From contig NZ_KB903621.1 in assembly GCF_000379725.1 (NCBI RefSeq), positions 124,001-188,000 on the forward strand: 64,000 nucleotides of DNA. The letters run 5' to 3'. Origin of the DNA: Cytophaga aurantiaca DSM 3654. Lineage in GTDB: Bacteria > Bacteroidota > Bacteroidia > Cytophagales > Cytophagaceae. Each line of letters opens with the position of its first letter. Position 1 is the stretch's first letter. Of the stretch, positions 51,873-61,348 are shown piece after piece. The notes under the pieces were generated by a model. That model ran no database searches. It saw nothing but the letters and a program-made list of their open reading frames with translations, and was not told the DNA's origin. The position numbers were made by a program, and so were the translations under genes.

Positions 51873-52772
51873 ATGAAACATTTTAAAAGCTTAGGTGATA
51901 TGCACCGGTCACATGGTTTTCCGGCACCCGAAAATCCCTTGTTCAGTATTTTCAAATGCAGCAGAAATGGTGCGTGTTCTTCTGCCAGCAGCGGAGAATT
52001 TACGAGCGACTTTTATATGATCGGATTTAAAAAATTGAAGTCGGGTGAAATGATATACGGCCGCACCAAATACGATCACGATTCCGGTACGATGTCTTTT
52101 ATAAAACCACGACAGGTAATTGCGTTCAATAATATTGAACTTGAAGACGACGGCTTTATGATTTATATTCACGAAGATTATTTGAACGGCCATCCCTTGC
52201 ATTCAGAAATACAAAAGTATGGCTTCTTTGAATACGAGTCGAATGAAGCGTTGCACCTTTCGCCAAAAGAAGAAAGCATCATCTGGGATCTGTATGCAAA
52301 AATTGAAACGGAGTACAATAACAATCCAGATGATTATAGTAAAGATATTATTCTTACCCACCTGGATTCTATTTTAAAATATTCTCAACGTTTTTACAAG
52401 CGTCAGTTTATAAACCGTGCATCGCTTTCGGGCAAGCTGATGTCTAAATTCAACGAGCAGTTGTCGGTATACGTTACCAACGGATCGCTTCAGAATAAAG
52501 GTTTGCCGAGTGTAAAGTTATTAGCGTCACAGTTAAATATTTCTTCCCGCTATTTAAGTGATCTATTAAAACAGGAAACGGGGAAAACTGCGATCGAACT
52601 GATTCATATCTATCTTATTTCCGAAGCAAAAAATTTACTGGTAACGGATGTAAATTCCATAAGTGAAATAGCGTATACATTGGGCTTCGAAAATCTTCCC
52701 TATTTTTCCCGTTTGTTTAAAAAAGAAGTTGGTGTGAGTCCGGTGCAGTATAAAAAACAATATTTGAATTGA
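51873..52772 (+). CDS. AraC-family transcriptional regulator
   Basis: ATG 51873 gives 299 residues; the upstream codons overlap the palindrome and are unlikely to be coding. The N-terminal domain (about 1-190) is a cupin-like AraC effector domain. The C-terminal double helix-turn-helix contains LASQLNISSRYLSDLLKQ and SISEIAYTLGFENLPYFSRL, then VGVSPVQYKKQ. It probably regulates the adjacent SDR gene. Confidence 0.92.
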   Translation: MKHFKSLGDMHRSHGFPAPENPLFSIFKCSRNGACSSASSGEFTSDFYMIGFKKLKSGEMIYGRTKYDHDSGTMSFIKPRQVIAFNNIELEDDGFMIYIHEDYLNGHPLHSEIQKYGFFEYESNEALHLSPKEESIIWDLYAKIETEYNNNPDDYSKDIILTHLDSILKYSQRFYKRQFINRASLSGKLMSKFNEQLSVYVTNGSLQNKGLPSVKLLASQLNISSRYLSDLLKQETGKTAIELIHIYLISEAKNLLVTDVNSISEIAYTLGFENLPYFSRLFKKEVGVSPVQYKKQYLN

Positions 52773-52875
52773 ATGAACGGCTTTCTGCTCTGATAAAATA
52801 CTTCATTCAAAAAGTCGGATAACCTTCTTTATTTGAATGCGTAAATTATGACTGTATATAACGAAGTATTAAGTC

Positions 52876-53544
52876 ATGAAATCAATTTTTACCGTCCTAT
52901 TAATCGCTTCGGCACAGTTGCTTTTTTCTTCCTGTAAAAAATCGGACGTAGAACCGGAATACGATTACGGACCATTTAATTACGGACAGATTTCTTCTAT
53001 CTCTGCAAACGGAAATATTGTGATTGATCTGGTGCAAGGAACTTCCAATGAAGTTGTGCGCATTACAAAAGGCGGTCCGCAGGTAGTTGCAGCCGGTGGC
53101 GGGCTTATTCTCAATGGCGGTGGAACGGTACGTCTCAGTGTTAAAGACCCTTTGTCTATTAGTCTGAACGGGTTCGGCAGTGGTGTAAAAAATACCGGTC
53201 CCGTTATCATGGAAAGTTTAGGTATTTACAATCAATCCGGCACAATCATTATAGACTCTCTTACAACAGAACAATTCTCCGTTACATTAAATAATCTTGG
53301 CGACTGTCAGGTTAAAGGCCGAACAGGTTATCTAACGGTATCTGCAACCAATCTTCCTACCTTTTATGGCTTCGGATTATTAGCAGACAGTTGTCTGCTT
53401 AATGTTTCTACCCTTGGTCAGATTCAGGTGAATGTTATACAAAAGCTTAGCGGTGTAAGTTATGGTGCCGGCACAATTTTCTATAAAGGAAATCCGGATA
53501 TTACGCTGCTGCAAGCAAGCGGAAGCGTTGTTCATCAGCCGTGA
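52876..53544 (+). CDS. Lipoprotein with GIN-like head domain (DUF2807-type)
   Basis: The 222-residue product has a lipoprotein signal (LLFSSC). A repetitive beta-rich domain with short Gly/Asn-containing strands follows (ISSISANGNIVIDLVQGTSN, GIYNQSGTIIIDSLTTEQ, LNNLGDCQVKGRTGYLTVSA). This is the pattern of GIN/DUF2807 beta-helical proteins. Function unknown; surface lipoprotein is likely. Confidence 0.78.
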   Translation: MKSIFTVLLIASAQLLFSSCKKSDVEPEYDYGPFNYGQISSISANGNIVIDLVQGTSNEVVRITKGGPQVVAAGGGLILNGGGTVRLSVKDPLSISLNGFGSGVKNTGPVIMESLGIYNQSGTIIIDSLTTEQFSVTLNNLGDCQVKGRTGYLTVSATNLPTFYGFGLLADSCLLNVSTLGQIQVNVIQKLSGVSYGAGTIFYKGNPDITLLQASGSVVHQP

Positions 53545-53590
53545 TTGACTTTATAAATTTCAAACTATCGATTGATGTTAGTCGAAACAC

Positions 53591-53615
53591 CTCCAAGGTT
53601 TTGAAAATCTTGGAG
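53591..53615. repeat. Short CTCCAAG palindrome
   Basis: CTCCAAG and CTTGGAG flank an 11-base spacer, related to the longer palindrome at 51819-51851. It lies between convergent gene ends (53544 plus strand and 53630 minus strand). Confidence 0.5.
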
Positions 53616-53629
53616 AATTCATATTATCG

Positions 53630-54274
53630 TCAAATCCGATGTACCGCTTCTTCTGTCAATACAAAAATTTCAGCATCTCTATGATAGGGCATATGTGCCA
53701 AGCCTGTTAATCGACCGAAAGCCGGCATGATCAGCGTATTCTTATTTTTATAAAAACATGGAAGCGTAATGCTTTGCCTTCCTTTTCCATACAGCACAAA
53801 ACCCGGATGAATATGTCCGCTGATGGAAAACTCATTTTCTTTCAAGGTCACAAAATTATGTGCGAATACAAATCCATTCTCATATACAGGTTCTGTTTCT
53901 ACTTTGATGTCATGTTTTTCATAGTGATGCTCTCTCAAAATATCATGATTTCCGCGCACAAGTGTAAATCGTATCTTCGAATATTTTTTTCGCAGGGCAC
54001 CAAAATATTCCCACTCCTGATTGTATTCGCTGTGAAATAAATCCCCTAAGATCAATAACCGTTCAGGTCCATAGCTATACAGCAATGCATCTAATTGTTG
54101 CAGATCATCAATACCCGATTCCATTGGAATCGGCAAGCCGTGTTTGCGAAAATGCGACGCTTTTCCCAAATGTACATCCGAGACAATTAACGTTTTAGCA
54201 TTGTGCCAATAAATTGCTTTTTGTGGAAGTAATTCTAATATATTATTATTTATTTTTAAGAATTGTCCGCTCAT
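53630..54274 (-). CDS. pdeM: Ligase-associated DNA damage response endonuclease PdeM
   Basis: The 214-residue protein is a calcineurin-like metallophosphoesterase. Metal-binding motifs are DVHLGK, GDLFH, RGNHD and GHIHPG, in the correct order. It is the PdeM family found with ligase/Lhr/exonuclease operons. Its start overlaps the end of the helicase gene by 1 base. It is the last gene of the operon. Confidence 0.94.
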   Translation of the reverse strand: MSGQFLKINNNILELLPQKAIYWHNAKTLIVSDVHLGKASHFRKHGLPIPMESGIDDLQQLDALLYSYGPERLLILGDLFHSEYNQEWEYFGALRKKYSKIRFTLVRGNHDILREHHYEKHDIKVETEPVYENGFVFAHNFVTLKENEFSISGHIHPGFVLYGKGRQSITLPCFYKNKNTLIMPAFGRLTGLAHMPYHRDAEIFVLTEEAVHRI

Positions 54275-56715
54275 TATTCTTTCTCCAGTTGTGTTTTCAT
54301 TTTGAACAAACGGTCCTCTAATTTTTCATTGGTAAATTTTCCACGCATCCGGTCTACCATAATCGGATAGGCAAATGGCGTTACTTTCTCAGGCTTTACC
54401 AACACAAGCTTCTGTTCATTAATTCGGTTATAGGCTTTGCGCATGCGTTGAATTTCCAATTGAAAATCCAGTACTTCGTCGTATGCCTGTCGCAATAACA
54501 AATTACTACTATCGTATTGTTCAAATACTTTGAAAAACAATTCGGCATTGGCTTGTAAGTGTCGTGTCTTTGCAGATTTTCCCGGATATCCCTGAAACAC
54601 CAATCCTGCAATGGATGCAATTTCACGGAAGCGGCGGCGCGCCATTTCCGTTGCATTTATACTCAGCTGAATTTCTTTTTCTAAATTTTCAATCCCAAAT
54701 AAATCTAGCTCCAATGCTTCTTCGATCGGAATTTCCTGATCAGACAACAATTCAAACCCATAATCATTCATCGCTACAGAAAACGTCATCGGTTTGATCT
54801 CGGAAATTTTCCGTGCAACAATTGCCGCCATACCTTCATGTACAAACCGTCCTTCAAACGGATACATAAATACATGATATCCTTCGCGGCTCTCCACATA
54901 TTCAATTAGAAATTCTTTATTGGTTGGCAAGTGCGAACGCTTCGCCTGAAGATCAAACAATTCTTTTAATTTTTTCAATTCCTCTTCTTCAATTTTATCT
55001 GTGTCAAAAAAATGATCGATCTTATAGCGGATCATTTCAGCAAGCTGCGAAGACAAAGGCATCCTCCCGCCCTGCCAACTCGGGACCAATCCTTTTTTTG
55101 CTTTGCTTTTTCGCACCAGCACATCCATGTGGTGAATGTGCACGATCTCTAAGTTATTTCCCGAAAACCAGAATACATCGCCGGGTTTGAGTTTCGAAAT
55201 AAAATTTTCTTCAATACTACCCAATCGTTTTCCGCTTAAATATTTTACCTGCATCGCAGAGTAACTCACAATCGTGCCCATGGAAAGCCGATGTCGTGAA
55301 GCAATGGAACGGTCGATTACTTTATAGATTCCATCTTCAATAACAACTTTGTGAAACTCATCATACGCATCCAGTGAATTGCCGCCATTGGTAATGAATT
55401 GCAATGCCCAGGCAAACTCTTCCGGAGTAACACTTGCGTAGCAAAAGGTTTTTTTAATTTCTGAGTAAATTACTTCCGGTTTGAAACCATCTGCAACAGC
55501 AAGGGTTACCAGATACTGAACCAGCACATCAAAACTTCGGATATACGGAATGCGGCTCTCTACCACATTGCGTTTGATAGACTCACGCATAGCAGCACCT
55601 TCAATGATTTCCAGGGAATTTGTCGGCACAAAATAAATTTTACTCAGCGCACCCGGACTATGTCCGCTGCGGCCGGCGCGTTGCATAAAACGTGCAACGC
55701 CTTTCGGACTGCCAACCTGCACTACAGTATCTACCGCAGAAAAATCTACACCCAGATCTAAACTCGAAGTACAGATCACTGCTTTCAATTTTCCTGCGTG
55801 TAAATTGTCTTCAACCCAGGTACGTGTCTTTTGATCCAGCGAACCATGATGCAAAGCTATCAATCCAGCAAACTCCGGTGCTACTTCAAGCAGCTGACGG
55901 TACCAGATCTCAGACTGCGAACGGGTGTTGGTAAAAATTAAAACAGAATTGCTGCTGTGAATGATCGGTACAACTTTTGGTAAAAGTTTTGTTCCTACAA
56001 AACCCGACCAAGGAAAGTTTTCAATTTTATCCGGAAAGATGGTTTCAATCTCAACGCGTTTCGGCAATTCTGCTCGAATCATCTTTGTCGGCGTTTCATA
56101 ATTTCCCAATAGCACATCTTTCGCTTCTTCCAGGTTTCCGATGGTTGCAGAGATTCCCCAAATCTTTAAATCCGGATTCAAGCCTTTCAATCGGGATAAG
56201 GCAAGCTCCATTTGTACGCCACGCTTGGAACCGATTAGCTCATGCCATTCGTCAACTACCACAGTCGACAAATCTTTAAACACATCTGCATACCCTTTTT
56301 GTGAGAGCAGCAGATGCAAACTTTCCGGCGTGGTCACCAGCAGCTGCGGCATATTTTTTTTCTGCTTTGTTTTTTGTGCCGTAGTTGTATCACCGCTGCG
56401 GATGGCTACTTCAAACGGAATATCAAGATCCACACACGAACGTGTGGTAGCATATTGAATTTCTTTTGCCAGCGCACGGATCGGTGTGATCCAGATGGCT
56501 TGCAGTCCAGCTTTCTTTTTTGTTTTAGATCCGGGATTCTTTTTTAAATACTCCAATAAAATACCAAACCACACGGAATAGGTTTTACCGCTTCCCGTTG
56601 GTGCATTCACCAACCCGGAATACCCATCCAGCATGGATTTCCAGGTTTCCTGCTGAAAAGTATGTGCCTTCCATTTTTGATTTTTGAACCAAGCAAGTAT
56701 GTCTTTTTCTGTCAT
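54274..56715 (-). CDS. Ligase-associated Lhr-like DEXH helicase
   Basis: The 813-residue superfamily 2 helicase has Walker A APTGSGKT at 38-45 and the DEWH box at 154-157 (VVVDEWHELIGSKRGVQ). The later motifs are SGHSPGALSK and the C-terminal winged-helix and WH-ladder region of Lhr proteins. Together with the ligase, exonuclease and PdeM it belongs to the ligase-associated DNA damage response set. It overlaps the ligase gene by 4 bases and PdeM by 1. Confidence 0.95.
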   Translation of the reverse strand: MTEKDILAWFKNQKWKAHTFQQETWKSMLDGYSGLVNAPTGSGKTYSVWFGILLEYLKKNPGSKTKKKAGLQAIWITPIRALAKEIQYATTRSCVDLDIPFEVAIRSGDTTTAQKTKQKKNMPQLLVTTPESLHLLLSQKGYADVFKDLSTVVVDEWHELIGSKRGVQMELALSRLKGLNPDLKIWGISATIGNLEEAKDVLLGNYETPTKMIRAELPKRVEIETIFPDKIENFPWSGFVGTKLLPKVVPIIHSSNSVLIFTNTRSQSEIWYRQLLEVAPEFAGLIALHHGSLDQKTRTWVEDNLHAGKLKAVICTSSLDLGVDFSAVDTVVQVGSPKGVARFMQRAGRSGHSPGALSKIYFVPTNSLEIIEGAAMRESIKRNVVESRIPYIRSFDVLVQYLVTLAVADGFKPEVIYSEIKKTFCYASVTPEEFAWALQFITNGGNSLDAYDEFHKVVIEDGIYKVIDRSIASRHRLSMGTIVSYSAMQVKYLSGKRLGSIEENFISKLKPGDVFWFSGNNLEIVHIHHMDVLVRKSKAKKGLVPSWQGGRMPLSSQLAEMIRYKIDHFFDTDKIEEEELKKLKELFDLQAKRSHLPTNKEFLIEYVESREGYHVFMYPFEGRFVHEGMAAIVARKISEIKPMTFSVAMNDYGFELLSDQEIPIEEALELDLFGIENLEKEIQLSINATEMARRRFREIASIAGLVFQGYPGKSAKTRHLQANAELFFKVFEQYDSSNLLLRQAYDEVLDFQLEIQRMRKAYNRINEQKLVLVKPEKVTPFAYPIMVDRMRGKFTNEKLEDRLFKMKTQLEKE

Positions 56716-58328
56716 GCTGGTTTTGATAATTGTTGAATCAGATCCAACAGGTCTTCTTTGTGATTGGCATCGTTGATGGATTTATCTTTTCGCCAACGCA
56801 GTATCCGCGGGAAGCGCAAAGCCACTCCCGACTTATGCCGCGGCGAGGGATTGATTCCTTCAAAGGCAATTTCAAAAACAAGCTCGGGTGTAACGCTGCG
56901 CACCGGACCAAATTTTTCTTTTGTATTTTTCTTTACCCAACTATCTACTTCTACCAATTCTTTATCTGTCAATCCCGAATAGGCTTTCGTAAATGCAACA
57001 AGTTCATCGCCGCTCCAAACGGCAAAGGTATAATCGGTGTAAAGATCTGCTCTTCGTCCGTGGCCACGCTGGGCATAGATCAGCACGCCATCCACAGTCA
57101 ACGGATCAATTTTCCATTTCCACCACTTGCCTCTTCTTCTTCCCGCTTCGTATAAACTGTCTTTGTGTTTCAGCATCAAGCCTTCGCACATACGGTCGCG
57201 TGAAGCTTCGCGCAAAACAATCATTTCTTCAGCCGTACTGCATGCAAACACCGGTGAGATTTTTAATATCGCGTTAGCGGACGGATTTTTTTCTTTGATT
57301 TCTTCCAGTATCGTTTCAAGCATTGCTCTGCGTTCGCTCATTGGCAGCATGCGTATATCTTCGCCTTTGTGTTCCAGCAGATCGTAGCACATCATAGCGA
57401 GCGGCGCATCCGCTAAACTTTTCTTTGAAAGATTTTTTCTGCCGATGCGTGTCTGCATTACATGAAAAGGCATCGGTTCATCACCATTGAACGGAAGGAT
57501 CTCACCGTCGATCACAGTACCATCAGGTAAAGCTTCTTTTAAAATTTCGAATTCCGGAAATTTATCGGTCATTAGCTCTTCGCCACGCGACCATACAAAT
57601 AATTCGCCACGACGCACTATGATTTGTCCGCGGATGCCATCGTATTTATATTCAATCTGCCAGTCGCTTATATTGCCCAGCGTTTCCATCGGCACATCCA
57701 ATTGATAGGCCAGATAAAACGGATAGGGTTTCGAAAGATCTTCGGTTGAATCTGTGTTGAATAAAAGATTTTCTAAACTTGAAGTTTCAGGAATCCAATT
57801 GCCCATCAAGCGATGCGCTACATTGCTTTCAACCAGTTTATAATTTTTTGCCAGTGCTTTAATCACCAGTTGCTGTGAAACACCCACACGAAAACTTCCG
57901 GTGATCAGTTTATTAAACACAAACCGTTCGGGAGTATTCAACTGCATCCAGATTTCCTTAATGATCTGCTGCCGTTCTTCTTCAGTTTTCATGTCCAGTG
58001 TTTTCAGCAAAGCCATCATACCACTCAACGAATAATCGGCTTGTGTTTCTGAAACCGGCAGCAATAAGGTAATCGTTTCTGCAAGATCTCCAACTACATG
58101 ATACGATTCCTCAAACAGCCATTCATTCACGCCAGCCAATTGCATGGACCACAATTTGAGTTCTGAAGTTTTAACCGTACGTTTTGGTTTTTTTCCTGTG
58201 AGCAAGGCTACAGCCCATAATGCATCGGCTTTATCTGATGCTGCAAAGTAATCGGCCAGTGCATCGATCTTTGCATTGGTCTTGGTCGTTTGATCCAGTT
58301 CCGTAAAGAGCTCAGCGAATTTCTTCAT
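56712..58328 (-). CDS. ATP-dependent DNA ligase
   Basis: The 538-residue protein has an N-terminal helical domain and an adenylation domain with the active lysine Lys228 in YKYDG. Later motifs are DGEIL, EGLMLKHKDS and WWKWKID. The C-terminal OB domain ends with the RFPRILRWRKDK region. It seals nicks with ATP, in contrast to the house-keeping NAD+ ligase. It overlaps the exonuclease gene by 17 bases and the helicase by 4 bases, so the operon is tightly coupled. Confidence 0.96.
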   Translation of the reverse strand: MKKFAELFTELDQTTKTNAKIDALADYFAASDKADALWAVALLTGKKPKRTVKTSELKLWSMQLAGVNEWLFEESYHVVGDLAETITLLLPVSETQADYSLSGMMALLKTLDMKTEEERQQIIKEIWMQLNTPERFVFNKLITGSFRVGVSQQLVIKALAKNYKLVESNVAHRLMGNWIPETSSLENLLFNTDSTEDLSKPYPFYLAYQLDVPMETLGNISDWQIEYKYDGIRGQIIVRRGELFVWSRGEELMTDKFPEFEILKEALPDGTVIDGEILPFNGDEPMPFHVMQTRIGRKNLSKKSLADAPLAMMCYDLLEHKGEDIRMLPMSERRAMLETILEEIKEKNPSANAILKISPVFACSTAEEMIVLREASRDRMCEGLMLKHKDSLYEAGRRRGKWWKWKIDPLTVDGVLIYAQRGHGRRADLYTDYTFAVWSGDELVAFTKAYSGLTDKELVEVDSWVKKNTKEKFGPVRSVTPELVFEIAFEGINPSPRHKSGVALRFPRILRWRKDKSINDANHKEDLLDLIQQLSKPA

Positions 58329-59361
58329 ACTCTGCGTCGGTTTCGTTGTTGTTCTCTTTTGCTTCGCCTTCGTTCAAAGACTCTCCTTCGTATAAAGTAT
58401 CTACTTCAACGGCATTCAAATGCAATTCTTCACGCAGCCATTTTGCGAACACAGATTTATATCCGTGTGTTACATATACATTTTCAGCACCGGTTTCTTT
58501 TACGGCTGTATTCAGTTCATCCCAATCAGCATGATCAGATAATACAAAACCTCTGTCGGCGCTTTTGCGTCGGCGGGTACCACGCAGCTGCATCCATCCG
58601 CTGCAGATGGCTACGGAAAACGGATCAAAACGCTTGAGCCACGGTGTTCCGATTGCAGACGGCGGTGCTACAATAATATTTCCTTTGAATAATGCTTTGT
58701 TTGTTTCTCCGGCTACTCTAGTTGTTGATGGTAATTCCAAACCGTCTTTTGTAAGCAGACGATTTAAATTATCTACTGCGCCATGGGTGTATATTGTTCC
58801 AATCTCAGGATCCAGATGTTTGATAATGCGTTGCGCTTTGCCTAAGGCATAACCGATAATTACACTGGCTTTTCCTTCTTCTTTATTTTTTTGCCACCAG
58901 GTATTAATATCTGCATGTGTTTGTTTCGCTTCCGGAAAACGATATACAGGCAAACCAAAAGTTGATTCCGTTACGAAGTGCTGACAACGCACAGGTTCAA
59001 AAGCCGTCGACACGCCATCTTGCTGCAATTTGTAATCACCCGATGCTACCCATATTTCTCCTTTATATTCCAAACGGATCTGCGCCGAACCCGGAATATG
59101 TCCGGCAGGATGCAGACTGATCCGCACGCCATTCATCACAATTTCTTCTCCGTATTCCACGCCGCGTATTTTTATATCTTCTCCTAAACGGAATTTTAAT
59201 ATCGGAACACTTATGCGATGCGAAAGATAATTTTGATTTCCACATTTGGCATGATCGGAATGTGCATGTGTGATGATCGCATTCTTTACTGGTTTCCACG
59301 GATCGATGTAGACATCGGCCTGCGGACAGTAAATTCCATATGGATCAAATTTCAATAGCAT
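58312..59361 (-). CDS. Ligase-associated DNA exonuclease (metallo-beta-lactamase fold)
   Basis: The 349-residue protein has a metallo-beta-lactamase/CPSF-like fold. The metal motif HAHSDH carries His32, His34, Asp36 and His37, and GHIPGSAQI and the later VLSDHADW and THGY motifs follow. It is the first gene of the repair operon. Homologues process DNA ends in the ligase-associated DNA damage response. The acidic C-terminus (ENNNETDAEYEEI) is a distinctive tail. Confidence 0.95.
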   Translation of the reverse strand: MLLKFDPYGIYCPQADVYIDPWKPVKNAIITHAHSDHAKCGNQNYLSHRISVPILKFRLGEDIKIRGVEYGEEIVMNGVRISLHPAGHIPGSAQIRLEYKGEIWVASGDYKLQQDGVSTAFEPVRCQHFVTESTFGLPVYRFPEAKQTHADINTWWQKNKEEGKASVIIGYALGKAQRIIKHLDPEIGTIYTHGAVDNLNRLLTKDGLELPSTTRVAGETNKALFKGNIIVAPPSAIGTPWLKRFDPFSVAICSGWMQLRGTRRRKSADRGFVLSDHADWDELNTAVKETGAENVYVTHGYKSVFAKWLREELHLNAVEVDTLYEGESLNEGEAKENNNETDAEYEEIR

Positions 59362-59558
59362 AACTGAAATAAATTAAAGCCTGTCGACTCACTACAAAAA
59401 TAAGTGATCCGACTATTGTAGCCTTTATATAATTTCGCAAATAAATATGAGATTTATACTACTGTTATTTAATCCTAAAAAATAATTCTTCTTTTATTGG
59501 GTTTGGAATTTCTGAATTGGCTGGTGGATTTGTGCAACCGTGATGTAAAGCAATTATT

Positions 59559-59843
59559 TTATATGAAATAAAAATAGAAAGTCATATCCAATATTATTAC
59601 ACCAAGACAGACGATTGTAGAAGTAAAGCTTGTTATTTTCTTTGTTTCAGTAAAGTCTTTCTTGTCATAAATAATAGAATAAATGAACATAACAACTAAT
59701 AGATATAAGCAATATTCCATCATAGTATTTGAATCTTTAGAGCTTGATCCAAAAATGAGTGTTGCTAACATAAGTCCAATAATAATTGTTAAACCAATCC
59801 TACTCGTTTTTTGCTCGTATTTCTTTTTGGGTTTATTTAACAT
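59559..59843 (-). CDS. Small three-helix membrane protein
   Basis: The 94-residue product has a basic start (MLNKPKKKYEQKTSR) and three hydrophobic helices at about 17-34, 43-58 and 74-92. No family recognised. It stands alone between the repair operon and the SGNH gene. Confidence 0.6.
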   Translation of the reverse strand: MLNKPKKKYEQKTSRIGLTIIIGLMLATLIFGSSSKDSNTMMEYCLYLLVVMFIYSIIYDKKDFTETKKITSFTSTIVCLGVIILDMTFYFYFI

Positions 59844-59937
59844 TTTATGATTTATTTTTAATGGCTACTGCTTATCAAAATATGGATTGATCAAAAAGTT
59901 ATACGCTGAATTTTATTCGTAACTCAATATAGGAAAA

Positions 59938-59969
59938 AAAAGAGTAACGCTGGTTGGCGCTACTCTTTT
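59938..59969 (-). terminator. Terminator after the SGNH gene
   Basis: Arms AAAAGAGTAACGC and GCGCTACTCTTTT pair with one mismatch around a 6-base loop. The minus-strand tail is a T-run. It lies 24 bases past the stop at 59993. Confidence 0.85.
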
Positions 59970-59992
59970 ATCAAAACAAATTCGTAAAACGT

Positions 59993-61342
59993 TTACGGGA
60001 ATTTCACACCTGAATATTTTGTAGCATCCACCAATGGTAAGGTTGAACCATAGGTAGCATTTATTGCTTTAAGAAATTCGTTCGCTAACATGGCATTTCC
60101 TATTGGTGTTAAGTGTACACCATCTAATGAAAAGGCGCCACCGCTAACAAACGTTGTGCTCAGGGTTACGCCGTTGTAAACAACTCCTGTTTCAACCTGC
60201 GTTAAAAATTTATTTACATCAACAAATGCCAATCCGTATGTTGCTGCTAAATTTTTAATTTTTGTATTGTAGTTGGATACGGCTGTTTGTATGTTACTGA
60301 TTTCAGAAGCTGTCAATACATATGCATTCGGTATTGCTTTTACAGATCCCCATTGTTTGCATTTCAAGGAATCCTGCGGAACCGACAATAATACAAATTC
60401 AGAAGAAGTTATTTGTCGTTTGCCACCGGGCGCAGCAGCATCTGCAATAATAAATGGATTCTGTCCTAAGTGAAATGTAATACCTAAAGGTGCATAGGCA
60501 GCATTTAATCCATCTACCTGTAACTGGCTTGTTAGCACCAAACCATTATAGGGTACAGTTGTAAAATACGGAACAGAAGTAATATCCGGTACGTTGGCTA
60601 TTGCTCCTTTTGCTCCGCCTGAAGTAAGTGTTGCTACAATGGCATCCATACTCGCATCAAACCCTGTACCTGCTGCACCGGCAGTTGGAGTAATTGCATC
60701 GCTTGCTCCGCCCGCTAAAGCATAAAGCAGTACATCGTTGCTTCCGATAAATAATGTAAAGAACGTTGGACTTTGAAGCATTGCATCTGATAACATGGAA
60801 GCGCTGGCAGGATTAGAAGCCATACGGGTAAAGAATGGATTGAAATTTCCAAAACCATTAGCCGGATTGCCATAACCAGGATAAATAGTAGTTATGGATT
60901 TTGCTCCGGGTACGCCCATGTTATTGAATGGGCCACTTGATGCATAGATGTTGCTGGCAAAAATACTTAAGTCGCCTGAAGTTGCTGCTGGCACAGGAGC
61001 CAAAGATGTATTTCCCAAACAATCAGCATGAGGAGCTAAAATTAATTTTGCGCCACCGCTAGCTCCAATACCTACAGATGTTGGATCTACAAGAGGCTGC
61101 TTAAATTCCCCGGCACCAATGCGGGCAAATTGTTCGGATATGAGTTTTGCATAAGACACCTGTTGACCATCATAATACAAAGCATTATCTGCATAACCCG
61201 ATGTGATTGAATTTCCAACGGCAACATATGTGCTTACATCCAGAGAACCTTTATTAACTGCAGGCTCCTCTACTGTTGGTTTACAGGCAACAATGCTTCC
61301 GCACACTGCCAATGTATATAGAATATGAGTATATTTTTTCAT
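59993..61342 (-). CDS. SGNH/GDSL-type hydrolase lipoprotein
   Basis: The 449-residue protein has a lipoprotein signal (GSIVAC, Cys20). The SGNH blocks are readable: nucleophile Ser45 in VAVGNSIT, Gly in NMGVPGAKS (block II), Asn202 in IGSND (block III), and Asp407/His410 in DGVHLTP (block V). The block I residue after Gly is Asn instead of the usual Asp. It should be an esterase or lipase-like hydrolase. The FadL gene lies 6 bases upstream, so the two are cotranscribed and may handle one lipid substrate. Confidence 0.92.
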   Translation of the reverse strand: MKKYTHILYTLAVCGSIVACKPTVEEPAVNKGSLDVSTYVAVGNSITSGYADNALYYDGQQVSYAKLISEQFARIGAGEFKQPLVDPTSVGIGASGGAKLILAPHADCLGNTSLAPVPAATSGDLSIFASNIYASSGPFNNMGVPGAKSITTIYPGYGNPANGFGNFNPFFTRMASNPASASMLSDAMLQSPTFFTLFIGSNDVLLYALAGGASDAITPTAGAAGTGFDASMDAIVATLTSGGAKGAIANVPDITSVPYFTTVPYNGLVLTSQLQVDGLNAAYAPLGITFHLGQNPFIIADAAAPGGKRQITSSEFVLLSVPQDSLKCKQWGSVKAIPNAYVLTASEISNIQTAVSNYNTKIKNLAATYGLAFVDVNKFLTQVETGVVYNGVTLSTTFVSGGAFSLDGVHLTPIGNAMLANEFLKAINATYGSTLPLVDATKYSGVKFP

Positions 61343-61348
61343 GGCTGA

